From Prostheceraeus crozeri (taxonomy: Eukaryota > Platyhelminthes > Polycladida > Euryleptidae): DNA of 64,000 nucleotides. Position 1 is the first letter of the stretch; each line of letters starts with the position of its first letter. This document shows positions 9,471 to 22,013 of this stretch, piece after piece. Location: assembly GCA_907163375.1 (NCBI GenBank), contig CAJQUW010013637.1, positions 310,001 through 374,000 on the forward strand. Direction: 5' to 3'. The notes below the pieces were generated by a model. The model did not search any database and had not been told where the DNA came from. It was given only the letters and a program-made list of their open reading frames with translations. The translations under genes were made by a program, and so were the position numbers.

Positions 9471-10957
9471 ATTATTACAAGAATTTGTTGTGATTTGAAC
9501 TGACAGGCTGCCCTTTAATGCAGGGTTAATTTTCCTCTTTCCAAACCGATTTTTTCGTATGTACAACAATTAAGTTAATCTCCAATTTTTGTGCTTATCC
9601 AATCAATAACTAAATTCAACAATCGTTTTACTTTGATTAATTATCTTACATGATAAATAACTAAATAACAGATTGAACAAAGATGATTATCTTTTCATTG
9701 TTTGCTTAATTGCTGAATAAACATTGTCCGGGGCTGTAGGCCCATCAAAGTCACAATTAGCACCCTTTATTCAACAATAGAATAAAACTAGCTCTGTCGA
9801 TCTATCTCTCTTATCTCTGCGTGCAGTTAACACAACGGCCGAATACTGTGATTTCAATTTTTGTACAAATAGATTTATCACAGGCCTATCGAAAAAGTGG
9901 AATTGAGGTTTATCAAGGTCAATTCCAATTCCAGTAGATTTGAATATCGTCAATTCCAATTCCAATTCCAATTCCGACGAAAAATGGAATTAATTCCGGG
10001 TCGGAATTAATTCCAATTCCGACTTTTCCAACTCTGGGAACTACACTTGGCGCAAATGTGTGATTTCTTGTTAAGTTTAAAGCATTGTGGCGCCCATGCA
10101 TTGCTGCGCAAAAGCATTGCCAAGTGACGCAAATGCAAAAGTCCCATGAATTTAGAAGCTTTTTTCCTGCTTTCAAATACGATGTGCGGTAGTCAGCTTA
10201 TATTTTATGACACGTAGACGGAGCTACTCTTGATTATTTTCGCAAGAGTTTCGCGGAAGAACCAATTCGTGACATATAAAATGCTATATTGCATCGGACG
10301 TGATTATGCAATAAATTTGATATGCTTTGTATTGACCTAATATTTTTTGTTTGGTTGGCAATGCAAAGTGCACGCTGTAAGCGGAATGCAATTCTCCATC
10401 AACTATGAATTACAGTCAGATTCCCAAAACAAAGCAAACAATGATTTTAAAGCTATTATTAGGATAGGGAATTTGTTTCACATTCCACGTTCAATGCATT
10501 TCTGTAAAAATAATGCATTTTTCATTTCCCTATTGTGTATGTCGACAAAAAAGATGAGTCTGAGATAAAAAGGAAAAAGAATTTAACGTTGCTAGAGGTC
10601 AGTGGAGAGGTTTAGTTTTAAACAGCTTAATATATTGACTAAGACGAAGACCGACAAATAAATATGAGCAATTACTGAGGCCATTTATGTGTATTTCATG
10701 TTCACCTCAGAACTTTGCACTTCACACACAAGTCATGTCATTTGAGTGAAAATCTTGCTACTATTTTCTTGCTTTTGATAAACACTTCCCCCCATTGTAT
10801 TTGTTAAAAATTCAATCGAACTGCACGATAATAAAAAGCAATGTTGACTGAGAAGCATTGGTTCTTTGTAAATATTATTCTGCATTTCCATTGTTATTTT
10901 AACAAATGCAATGGAGAGGCAATGTTTACCAATAATAAAGGAAATATTACCAAAAAA
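9471..10957. other. Gene-less stretch with aattcc-type simple repeat
   Basis: No coding pattern. Between about 9,919 and 10,020 the sequence is a degenerate (aattcc)n run with gtcggaattaattcc variants. The short open frames here come from that run or from chance. Confidence 0.5.
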
Positions 10958-11080
10958 GGAAGCGATGCAGTTCTTTGGAAAAAATGTCCTTTTGTCCAAA
11001 TAGGCCTACATGTACATGAACAAGTGAAAACACGTTGACAAAAAGTGACATTTTTTATTCCAAAGAACAGTATCGCTTCC
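10958..11080. repeat. Inverted repeat (about 42-bp arms, short loop)
   Basis: Left arm 10,958-10,997 (ggaagcgatgcagttctttg...) is the reverse complement, with a few mismatches, of 11,036-11,080 (...caaagaacagtatcgcttcc); loop about 38 bp. A strong hairpin, likely part of a decayed foldback or MITE. Confidence 0.75.
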
Positions 11081-11776
11081 TTTATTTGACTTACTTACAT
11101 GAATAACTAAACTCATAAGTGGGACGGCCGTCCGAATAACTTTCTGCAGGTAGCGAGGCAAAAATAAGTACACCATACTTGATAAGGTCCGATCATTTGG
11201 CAGATAAATCCAAGATATCCAAGAATTGAGCACAATTGAGAGTAACTGACAAAAAATCAGGAGCCCGGTTTTACTAAACTTCACTCCTCTGAGTAGCAAA
11301 TATACGTAAAACTAAGGCAAAATAAAGCATTCAATTTCGTTTACAGTTTTTCCTCATTGCTAAAGAACATGCTCGGCGAGCATTTAAGGCACATCTCATG
11401 CAACATTCCCCAATCCATTTAGCTCAGGATGTGGAGGCGGAGGTGATCGATTTCCAGTAGAAGTAGATGTGAAGTCACTACGTCATAAAAATGAGGAATC
11501 GGCCACCCACACTTGTTGTGTGACTTTTTTTTGTTTTTCTTGTAAATTACTGCCTCAAGCACAGGATTTTGATAAATAACCGCCAGCAATTATCAGTCAT
11601 GCTTGCACATTCTCTGTATCGCTTGAAGTGTTTGATGCACTGAGAACAGTAAACATCAGCAACCCGCACAACGTGATATCTCTTTGATGGCGAAGTAGCA
11701 GGGATTACAGACCAAGGATTATCAAAAATTAATTGAATTATAAATGATTTATGTCAATTAATTGATTGTTCAGTAA

Positions 11777-13271
11777 TAGTCCGGCAGCTAATACGAGTTT
11801 CTGCAGGGAACGAGGCCGAAGGAGAGACGTTTACAGAATGATGTACACCCTATGCCTACTATGTCTGCCTACACGTCTGCCGAGTTCTAGTGAGTTTCTC
11901 TTCTTGTCAGACAGGATCAAAGAAAAACACATGTAAATCCAATGGGACGCAGATTGCAGTTTTTGGTTAAAATGAAATTTTGCATGTTTTCTTTGATTAA
12001 ACGAAAACCCAGAGTCATACTTTTTGGCATGGAATGGCTTCAGGTCATTTCCTATGATGTGCTTGTGCTATTATCATCCCTGTGGGAACGCATCTTGCTA
12101 ATATCAATAGATTATCTGGCGAGGTAGCGATTTTGTGGATAATTTTTTTAAAGGTTCATTTTCGTGTAAAAACTATCTCCGCATGTGAAAATGGTCATCA
12201 TTTATCCAAAAACATGTGTAAAATTAAAAAATGACAGGTGGCGAAAAGTTGCGATAATTAGTTGGTAGATATTTGTTTACTAATGCGAGCTGATTTTTCG
12301 CCAACCGGCGAAATCGTGGATATTGTAGCAACTAATTAGTTATAAGTAGTAATGTTCGTATATTACCTGTACATGAAAATGTATTGTATTCTCAGTCTGA
12401 TCTGATAAAAATGGATCTTTTTTAATTCACGAAGGCTTAAACTAAAAAAGGTATTTATCTTCCATAAATGTCGCAGTAAATACTATGATATTATTCAAAT
12501 ATTTGTCAGTGTTGTAAATTATTGAATGTCAAGAGATGTTATGAAGATTGATATATGCGGATTCTCTATATTCTTATCATTATCAAAGAATGATAGTCTG
12601 CACTTATTTCTTAGATAGATTAGCCATATGTGGGGATAGTGAGGAGGTGAGGGAGAGAATAGAGCCTCGGCTGTAGAGGCGGATTACTAAAGAAAATAAG
12701 AGAGAAAGTCAAAAGTAAAAGGTGACATATAGAGCGCGAATTGTCGCCGGCGAACTTCGCCAGCGAATATCCCGCAAATATGACTGAACTATTGCATGAT
12801 ATTCTGCAGCTGACATTCGCCAGTTTTCCGCAAGATTCGTTTCCACAGGGATGCATCTAATCGGCAATGTATGTGAGAATGTGGTTGAATGTGGATAAAG
12901 TTGCTTGAAATACTTAAGTTTGCCGACATTAAGAGGCTCGCCAATTCTAAGTGTGTTTATCTTTATAGACAGGGTGCATGAAAATGAAAGGAAATGACCT
13001 GAAGACATTCCATACCAAAAAGTATGACTCTGGGCTTAGCACTTTTCGTTTAATCAGAGAAAACATGCAAAATTTCATTTTAGCCAAAAACTGCAATCTG
13101 CGTCCCATTAGATTTACGTGTGTTTTTCAATGATCCTGTCTGACAAGAAGAGGAACTCACTAGAACTCGGCAGACGTGCCGATTCGTAGTAGACTTAAGG
13201 TGTACATCATTCTGTAAAAGTCTCACTTTCGGCCTCCTTCCCTGCAGAAACTCGTTGTGGCTGCCGGACTA
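11777..13271. mobile_element. Foldback-type element with about 300-bp inverted arms
   Basis: The left arm (11,777 to about 12,055) begins tagtccggcag and reads through gagtttctgcaggga, gtctgccgagttctagtgag and caatgggacgcagattgcag. The right arm (about 12,990-13,271) is its diverged reverse complement ending ctgccggacta. Weaker inverted matches continue inward (catccctgtgggaacg at about 12,077 versus ttccacagggatgcat at about 12,841). The core has no transposase. Ends TAGTCCGG/CCGGACTA with TA at both flanks suggest a TA target, but this is uncertain. Confidence 0.75.
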
Positions 13272-14973
13272 TAATAGCAATTCCAATGTCAATTAATTGA
13301 TTGCTCATCAATTTCGTATGTCTCTTATCTGATTAGCTCAAATTCCTATAACAATAACTAGTTTGTTCATTCAGAAATTTCTGTTTGACGTATTTGTCCG
13401 CAGTTATGCCAAAATTAATTCTACATCATTCACATAGTGTACTCTGTGATTAATTGTTGTGCCCTTTAATATCAACTGAAGCACTTAGACACGCAGCACT
13501 GATCATGAGGAAGCTTACATAGAGAATTCTAGTGTTTGGACAAATTTTGCCTCTCAATACTTGCACAAAAGTCTGTCTTTGACAGCAGGACGCGACACGC
13601 GCACACGCGCTTGCTAATTTTCACAAACACCGACTGTGAGGGAAATGCTGCTTTACCTCCAGTTTTATCCTTTATAGGCCGACAAATTCTGCTCTGCGTA
13701 AGCGCATTTTTAGAGCAAGATTTTAAAAAAATAATCATTTCTTAAAATACTTAAACATAGTTAAGTTAAAATTCGTAATACGCACTCTTTTGCCATTCAT
13801 ATGCATGCATTCATGTAAAAGCTGCAAACTGTCGCATATTCGCAGCCTACCATTGGAGCCGGAAGTGAAAAAAATTAAACATAACTGGAATAAACGAAAT
13901 CTTGTGGAAAAATTACTGGAAAGTTGAAGCATGGGGCCTGCTCTACACGCACTTTTGTCTTGTCTAAAATTCTTGAGCGTTTTTATGAGAACTCAGTGAA
14001 TACGACCTAAATCAGTAGCGGCAAAGGATAAATGCCAAACGCAGACAGGTTTCCTAATCCCCAGAAATCTATTCCAGTTGATATGTACCATATCTGAATT
14101 TGAAATAAGATCTTTAGGAGCTACCTGCTTTTGATAGTCAGACGGGGTAAATTTCGTGAGTTTTTCAAAAACTTTGATCTGGTGGCTACACACTTGCTCC
14201 GTTTTGGCTGCAACTTTAGTCATAAGTTTGTGAAATGAGGTAAATTTCGCGAACTTCATATTTGTAGCCCATCCTTTGAACGATGACAAAAAACTATTTC
14301 TAAGTGCGTAGACATGTCTAATAATAGAACAAATGATCTCGTTCGACCTAAAATCGGAATTGTAGGTATAAGGCGACGTACAAAAAATTACAAAATGTTC
14401 AAAAATTACACAAATGTTGATGTATTCAAGAAAGGAAATGTTCATTCTTCACTTTGAATGTATTTTATGCCTGGAGATTTCAAAGAACGCCTGGATATCT
14501 TTGTAGTTGGGTACATTCCACCTACCTTGTGACATGGGCTCACACGAAATAGGGCCGGCGATAATATCGGATGTGAAAATACCGGTATCCCTTGGGAGGT
14601 GTTGTGGCACCTCATCCAAAACTGTTCCGGAACCAACGTGCGGCAATCCATTTCAATGCCTGATACCGAATAGTTCTTTAGAAAGTGTCGGTTTGCCCTC
14701 GCTATGAAAAGCATTGACTTCTTTCTGGTTGAGTATACTACTGAGTACCACTTACCACTAACAGTTGATTCGTCATTAGGCTTACATTTATAGCTTACAG
14801 AGCAAATATATGAGAATCCAAAGGGCATAGGCTCAATGATGAAAATCAATGTTTTTTGTGCCACTGACCCAAAAGATGAAATATTACATAATATATAGCA
14901 TATTTCCGGAAAATGAAGTAAAAAATACATTAGATTCTGATTAGCTGATTTTCTTTGATATGCCAAAAGGTTC
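13272..14973. other. Gene-less stretch
   Basis: No homologous coding pattern. Two minus-strand open frames of 150 and 187 codons (13,993-14,445 and 14,442-15,005) have no recognisable domain and the second runs into the hairpin arm at 14,974, so I do not call them genes. The word GGGTAAATTTCG recurs here (see findings). Confidence 0.4.
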
Positions 14974-15019
14974 GCGAAATTTACCCCGTGTAATCGAAAT
15001 ACCACGGGGTAAATTTCGC
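14974..15019. repeat. Perfect 17-bp hairpin with 12-nt loop
   Basis: gcgaaatttaccccgtg (14,974-14,990) is exactly complementary to cacggggtaaatttcgc (15,003-15,019). Single copies of the same word lie at 14,144-14,156, about 14,238-14,250 and, inverted, 15,334-15,348. Confidence 0.85.
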
Positions 15020-16720
15020 TGAGTGCGCATCGTAATATGAAGACTATGTAGACTTAATTTCGAATCTTATGCGCCTAGGTAATCGCATATGTATATCTGA
15101 GAGCATTAAACAGCATCCATTTAGTCAAAACTTACTGAGACTGAGAAAAGTTTCGAAAGTTTCCGACAAAGTTAATATTTAGAACATTTTCTATGTGTTT
15201 ACGCTTTAATGTCCAAAATAATACATAAACACGTTGGCGGTGAATTATTTGGATATCTGAGGACTACATACATCTGTCTTGACGAATAATACGCTTTAGA
15301 TCTGGCAGGTATTACATCAGAAAAAAATTTCTTCGCGAAATTTACCCCCGCTGACTATGCATTATTTGCCGATATGCAATATGACATCCATTCTCACCAT
15401 CATCCGTTATTGATTAGCACTTCATTAATCTGTTTAAAGTCTATAAAACTAGCTAAGCGGTTTGATTGCATCACATCCTCTGTAAGTGAGGAGCACTTAC
15501 CTTTGAGAGATAACTGTTCACTTGAGAGGCCCCTTTACGCTTTGAAGTTGTAGAAGTGTTGTTGGCGTTTCCCATTTCGTGACGGACACAAAAATATTAT
15601 GTAATCCACACTTATATGTTTAAGTCTTGAACAATTCTAAAATAAGTTGTGAAGATTGAAGTGAAGCAGAAAAAAATAGAGACACTGATTTATTTCGATT
15701 TCTTCACCGCCATTGGTTTGTTCTGGAACCAATAAGTTGAAAACTTGATGACATTCATGATTCTTACTAAGTTATATAATGAAGGAAATACACAGTTACT
15801 GCAAATTAATGTTAGCAGTAGTAAGCATATTCAGGAAATATATTTCATAGAATTGTATTGTGAAAACTTTTGACCTCAGTTTGTACTCCGCACTACTTTC
15901 TTCGTCCGACTATTGAATACGCTTTTTGGACTGACTGTTGCCATCGTGACTAACGGGACTCCTCTTTCCATTTTTGATCTTCGCTTGCTGTTTGTATTTG
16001 CTTTCAAATGTCTTCAACTTCATCAGATTCAAAATAGTTTTCAACAGTCATATTGTTGAACGTGTCGTCTTTTAGCTATCGCTGATTGTGCTACGAGATT
16101 GATTTGAATTGGCGTGACGAACCGGACAATTGGCACTTTGATTCGGATCGATATTTTCTCTGAAATGGGAAGCCTGTATCGCCAATTATTGAACGACTGC
16201 TTTTATCTACTGTATCATGTTAACATGATATGAAATAGCAGCGATGGAACCGGGTGACCCGGTGACACGAAATCTGTATTTCTATTAATTTGAGTTGCAT
16301 GTTGAATCTGGGGGGAAGATGGGGGAAGGTTGTATGCATGGCTCACTACATTTAATAAGCTCAATCTAATAATAATCTTAATAATAATGAATGATAGCTC
16401 CATGTCAGGGAATACAATTTGCCCCAAGAGGATTTGCGGAAGCTAAAAAACGGCATGCATTGTACTGGCCTCATTGCCCTGGGTTGTGTTGTGCTTCATG
16501 GTTTATAATTGAGTTCTTGGTGTGTTGAACCTTGTAGCAATAATGTGAGGCCTCCTAATTTGATAAAAGATCTTCGGTCTCATTTATTAATATTTCCTCA
16601 TGGATACTGCCTCTGCATTACAATGTAGCAGTAATAATACGCGCTCTAGTATATCACAGTTAGCAGCTACAGTTATTACCATTGTGAATTATCTTTGCGC
16701 AGCTGCAACCAATGAATAGA
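15020..16720. other. Gene-less stretch
   Basis: No gene, RNA or repeat of note apart from cagcgatggaaccgggt at about 16,238, which returns inverted at about 17,490 (acccggttccatcgctg), so that 16.2-17.5 kb may be a larger decayed inverted-repeat unit containing the foldback below. Confidence 0.35.
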
Positions 16721-17079
16721 CATAATAAGCTCATACGCTGACGATGACAAACAACGATTGAAGAAAAACAATAACAATTATCAAAACCAATTATTTGAAT
16801 ACTTTTAAGAAAACAGATTTACCATTAACACCTAGGGTTTGATTTAATCCAGGAGTTTTATCATCTACTCCTAGTAATCATTATTTTGTATTATTATATT
16901 ATAGTACTCCTAGTATTATTATCCTAGTAGTCATTTATTTGTTAATAAATGATAAAACTCCTAGATTAAATCAAACCCTAGGTCTTAATGGTAAATCTCT
17001 TTTCTTAAAAGTATTCGAGTAATTGTTATTGTTTTCCTTGAATCGTTGTTTGTCATTGTCAGCGTATGAGCTTATTATG
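16721..17079. mobile_element. Foldback/MITE-like element, about 145-bp arms
   Basis: Left arm from cataataagctcatacgctga to about 16,865 and right arm from about 16,935 to 17,079 are reverse complements at high identity, including acctagggtttgattta and its partner taaatcaaaccctaggt. The loop is about 70 bp and AT-rich with repeated ctcctag words. No coding capacity. Confidence 0.8.
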
Positions 17080-18100
17080 TATATTACCATTGTCATCCTT
17101 AATGCTCTCCAGATTCCACCTAGAATAACTAACTATTGATATGACCAAAATGTTTTATAGCCAACTTCTTGGTCAAGGAATAATACAGAATATTTTTCAT
17201 ATAGTCTTGTTTACAGCGGACGCTGGAGTGAATCGTAGGATGCGTCACTCCTAATCGAATTGTAGTTGAAAGTTCTCACACATTCTTCCACCGTGTGATT
17301 GGCTTTCATCTTTCGGATTGGCCATGAAACGCTGTCATCCTGCAACAGGTACGGTAAAATAAATAGATGAATACAGGTTCTATAGAAGTTCATGAAAACA
17401 GCGAAAATAAAAAAACCGAGTCACCATTTTCAACACTGATCCGGTGACCCGGTTACCTGATGCAAAGCAGTGACCCAGCTGACGCAGAAACCCGGTTCCA
17501 TCGCTGGAAGTGAGGGTTGAAACCAATTTGAAAGCAAGAACACGCGTGACGAACAGTTGTCGACATTTCTTGATCCTCTCTTTTGGCATGCCAACCAATC
17601 TATCAAGCTTTGAAGAGCTCTAGGCATAAATCGTGAGCTACCCCACCCTGGTTGATTATTCCGATGATTTCTCTTTCTGCTTCCTCATATTGTGATCGCA
17701 ACCAACAATAATTTTCCGGATCTCGCAAAGCGTTAGGTTTCTCCTTACTCAGAAGCTACTCATGCTCATTTGCATTGGTCTCATTTCATGCATTTTTGAT
17801 CTGCTGCGAATTTAACTAGACAATATGCGCGTGTGCATTCAAGATGGAAATATTGAAAATGATTGATAGACTGAATGGTTTTGTGTGCAATCTCTGCGAT
17901 CATTGGACAATGGACAATATCTTGAACAACAACATGGCTATGGTTCGATTCTCACCCATTTTGATGCATTGATTACATTGCTCGACAACAAAATTTTAGC
18001 TAGAGTCAAGTCCGGATTTTCTAGCCATAATAAATGATGCGATGTTTCGGTGATCACGTCTAGTTGCAGATGTTTCCTGCCAAAGCATATTTTTCAAATA
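17080..18100. other. Gene-less stretch
   Basis: Contains gatccggtgacccggttacc (17,440s) echoing gaaccgggtgacccggtgac at about 16,245. No coding pattern was found on either strand. Confidence 0.35.
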
Positions 18101-18579
18101 TCACTAGGTGACATGCCACGCTCAATCACGCGTAATTCACGCGTGAACCACGCGTAATTACGCATGACCCCAAACATCCGTGGCTATCCGGGATATTGCT
18201 GCAATATCTCTTATATAACTTAGTATAGTTGGCAGTCCGGTTATATAGACTTTGCGTCTCATGTGTCTGCATGTATAAGAGGCTAAGCAATGTGATAGGA
18301 CCTCAATTCCATGCTCAGGGAAGACAGAACATGCTTAGCGGTTCATCCGTGGTTCAATCGGCAGCGCAGACAACCGTAGACGACGCGCAAACTATAAACG
18401 TTCGCCCGCGCGTGTTCATAAACATTTCCCATTTTTTAACATCATCAGATCAAGTGATTTCTGACTCTTAGTACAGCGCGTATGTACGCGGGTAGAAGAA
18501 TAGAATGTCCTTAACCACGGATGTTTGGGGTTTTTTTCCGTAATTACGCGTGAATTACGCGTGGCATGTCACCTAGTGA
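18101..18579. mobile_element. MITE, 479 bp, TA target duplication, TCACTAGGTGACATGCCACG ends
   Basis: Terminal inverted repeats begin TCACTAGGTGACATGCCACG (18,101) and end in the exact complement (gtggcatgtcacctagtga, to 18,579). Subterminal parts are rich in ACGCGTAATT words in both orientations. TA flanks both ends (18,099-18,100 and 18,580-18,581), as for Tc1/mariner-type MITEs. A GGTTCAATCGGC word inside is not a tRNA: no cloverleaf forms. Two split relatives lie at 27.47 and 28.09 kb. Confidence 0.85.
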
Positions 18580-20528
18580 TACGGATTATTTGAACCATTC
18601 ATTAACATGAAATACAGTGAGACTTTCCAACATAATTCGCGACAGCAGAGGGATTTTCTGTTCTTGTATTTGCACAGTGCTTTGAAGAACTAAGCTTCAA
18701 GAACACGTTCAAATGTCCCAAAACTTCAGGAGAACTTACCCTCAGAATTTAGATTCCAATTTCATATTTTTTCAGTAATTATAATCAAAAGTAAAGCGAA
18801 CAGAAGTCAGCTATCCTCCTTGATACCTTGCCTCGATTGTTCTTGTATCCGATGGCATCGCTCCCCGTGTTCAGCGTTCACTTTGATCACTTTTCATCAT
18901 TAGTGTCAAAAATCATCAGACTTATCTTATCTGTTTTGTGTAGACTGTGATTTTCGATTCTTTGGCGAGAAAATCAAATCCTCGAAGTATTTTGCCAGCT
19001 CGATAAGCATCACTCTTTCAGAGGTTTTATCTTCAAAAAAGGACAAATGTTCGAGATAAATTTATCTACTAACTGTTCTTGACTTGTTTTAAAAGATGAG
19101 TCGCAAATAGAAACGTCACTGTTTGAAGAATGTTTTCCTTGAAGATTTTCACTACATTAATCTTTGCCTGAATCATTCAATAGCTGATTAGTGGGAGCAT
19201 GGAGTAGGTGCATTAGGTAGAGTGGCATTTCCGCATTTATTAAATCCCCAATGTGTACACACTTTCGATTTTATTAAATGAACTCAAGGGAGATATATTG
19301 GTAATTGTTACCAAATGTGAGATATGCAAATTTTTGCAAAGTTTTGAAGACATTGCCACGGAATTGAGTGATCATGATTGTAATGCAGACGGAATGATGG
19401 TATTTCACAGATTCTCATGAAAGCCTTGGAGATTTAGTGTTTGTTGAATGAGAAATTCGATGGCTTCCTATTACTTTCATGTTCAACCTCAAGAGTATTT
19501 TCTTAAACATGATCATGTCACAGGCAACCTGCAACTGGCAGAGCAAAATCACATAATCAAAGACTATGATTTCAATTAACTTTGAAAGATGTAAATGGTT
19601 TCACATCACTATTCAGATTCAACAAATGAAACATGAGTTTAGTGATCAAATCATAAAATCATGCCGGTGAAAATTGAATTAAAAGCCTGAAATTTCAGTC
19701 AAGAAAGCACGAATAATTTCGCGACTTTTTCATGAAGACTTTAATTATAATACGGATCATGAAATTCCCTTGATAATCAGCTTGATTTCCGCTTAGTTAG
19801 GATGCTTATTAGCAAATATTCATTCCTATTGATATCCAACATGTTTCATGCTACTTATATAGGGGCTTCATGTCGGTAGTATATTAATTTGCAAAATTTT
19901 GACTTTTTTCAAAACTTGCCTAATGAATTTTTGGGCCACGGGAACGTAATCTCCGCAAATATCTGAATATTTTGGTATGAAAATTTTCACTGTGTACAGA
20001 TACTTTTTTGAGTTGACACTACCTATATATCCCTACTCGACAGAATCGAAATCTGTTTTGATTGCAGACAGTGAAGAATTGTGATTGATATACTTTGATA
20101 TTTTCCTATTATATCCATCAACCGTGACAGAAAAAACAATCTCTGTCATGATTTGTTTGTTCAGGCAAAGACTAATAATACAAATGATTGATTTTGAGAC
20201 AAACAGATTTATGATAAACAAATATTTAATTGATAGTTCAACTTGCTTGAATTGTGTTGTGAAGTAAACTTGCTCTGTGACGCCATTCCAATGTCACATG
20301 TCATATATAGTGCATGTTATGAAGAATTTCTGTAGCTCAAAAATTAGACGTGATAAAAGCCAATTCGTCAGATTCGGAATCAGTGACCGCAAAATAGGCT
20401 GAGGAATATTAATCTGATTCTCATAAAAAGTAATTTTTGAAATTTGTCACGCAATCTAACAAACAGCAACAATTTAGTATAATATATGACCTTCACTGCA
20501 CAGATCATATAACAGTCACTGCACACAT

Positions 20529-20570
<42 letters not shown>

Positions 20571-21827
20571 GGATTTTTCTCGAAGATTTTTTGTTGAAGC
20601 TCATCCTTCCAAGTAGCAATTCTTTCCAGCACGTCCGCGCGATGAAACTGAGGGCATCATGATGAACGGGACAGTTCTGAACGATCCATTCTCATACGAT
20701 GATGAAAACCATCCCAGCAGCCATTTATAACAGAATATAATGCTTACTAATTCAAATTATTAATTGGAAGTAGTCCTAATGAGGACTGATGGCGTTCTCC
20801 AATCTGCAAGTGTACAGATGCAATGTTGCTGTAACCATTGGATTAATCAGTTCTTAGAAGAACTCAATGGATCTTTCTCGTGGCAACGAATTAAAATTGA
20901 TCAGCTTTGGCCCAATATCTGGTAGATGTGTTAGTAGATGTGTAGTAGATCTGGTAGACCATGTTAGATGTGTGAAACGAAGTATCTCAACAAAAAGCTA
21001 AATAGGTGAAAGAAAGTGTATGATCTGCTGATTGCCTCACACTTAGCTGAATTTTGTGGCTATCTTGCATGCCGGATTGATTCAATTGTGAGAAAAGACA
21101 TTATGAAAACATGTCATACATGTCGGTTAATGAAAATTGTAGGCTAATACATTCTTGACGAACGGGTCGTGTTTGATTCTATCGTTTTTTTGATTCCTAT
21201 CAAAAATCACATCATAATTCAAACGTATTACAAGTTTTTCTCTTTTGCTTCATGATGCTATCTAATCAACTAATTCCAAAACTTTGATTGAGTCAATAAT
21301 ATAAGTGTTATATGGACATCATCTGGATAAAATAAATTTAGCTATTTTTGTGACTACACTAGTGAACTGACTTGCGTTTCACTTGTCAAACTTCAAGATG
21401 AATTGTGTAGAATGAAGATACTTGCGTGAATTGCAAGATGTGTTGCAAGGTTTAGTAAGCTGCTTATGGTAGATCTGTGATGCAATTTAACTTGCAAAAA
21501 ATGAAACCAGTTATACGAACGCTAATTTGTGAAACTTGTGATTCTCTTGTAAATTGAATTCTTCTCAATCCGTTGGCCTGGAAAAGGACAAGACAGAGGG
21601 CTTTTGGGTTACGAAAATTATTACTCAGAAAAATTATTTAATGAATTATATTTTCCATTTGTATCGGCAATAAGCTCCCTCCCCCCCCAGAGAGAGCGTT
21701 CCCGAACCTGTTCTGAACGCCCAAACCAGGACGACACTAGGTTATTCTTCAGTCCGTACCGGTGATAAACTTAGTCTAAAATCAAAGTTCATATACGAGG
21801 TTATGAAAGTCTAAGTATTTTTCAAAC
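18580..21827. other. Gene-less stretch
   Basis: About 3.2 kb without supported genes. It contains the CA microsatellite listed separately and a short pyrimidine run (ccctcccccccccag near 21,680). Open frames are short and show no family resemblance. Confidence 0.4.
20531..20566. repeat. (CA)n microsatellite
   Basis: About 18 uninterrupted CA units. Confidence 0.95.
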
Positions 21828-22013
21828 GGTGATGAAACGAAACGATAGCAGCAAAAACTCCCCGAGTAGTTTTAGGTCGAAGTAATATCCCAAAAGTAAA
21901 AATTCCAAAAGTAAACAGACTGATCTTCGGCGTCCAGCGCCTTCGTTGGTCGATCTTACAATAGCGTTACGGGCCAAGCAAGCCGTGTGAAGATATATGA
22001 AGAGTGAGTGATA

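Noticed and set aside
14442-15005. 187-codon open frame on the minus strand, with a 150-codon neighbour at 13,993-14,445
   Set aside because: No domain, biased composition or homology pattern is visible, and the frame runs into a hairpin arm. Length alone is not enough in this AT-rich DNA.
18300-18420. GGTTCAATCGGC-type word resembling a tRNA B box
   Set aside because: It lies inside the MITE; no acceptor stem or anticodon arm can be drawn.
20380-20562. Open frame with a Cys-Val repeat
   Set aside because: Translation of the CA microsatellite.
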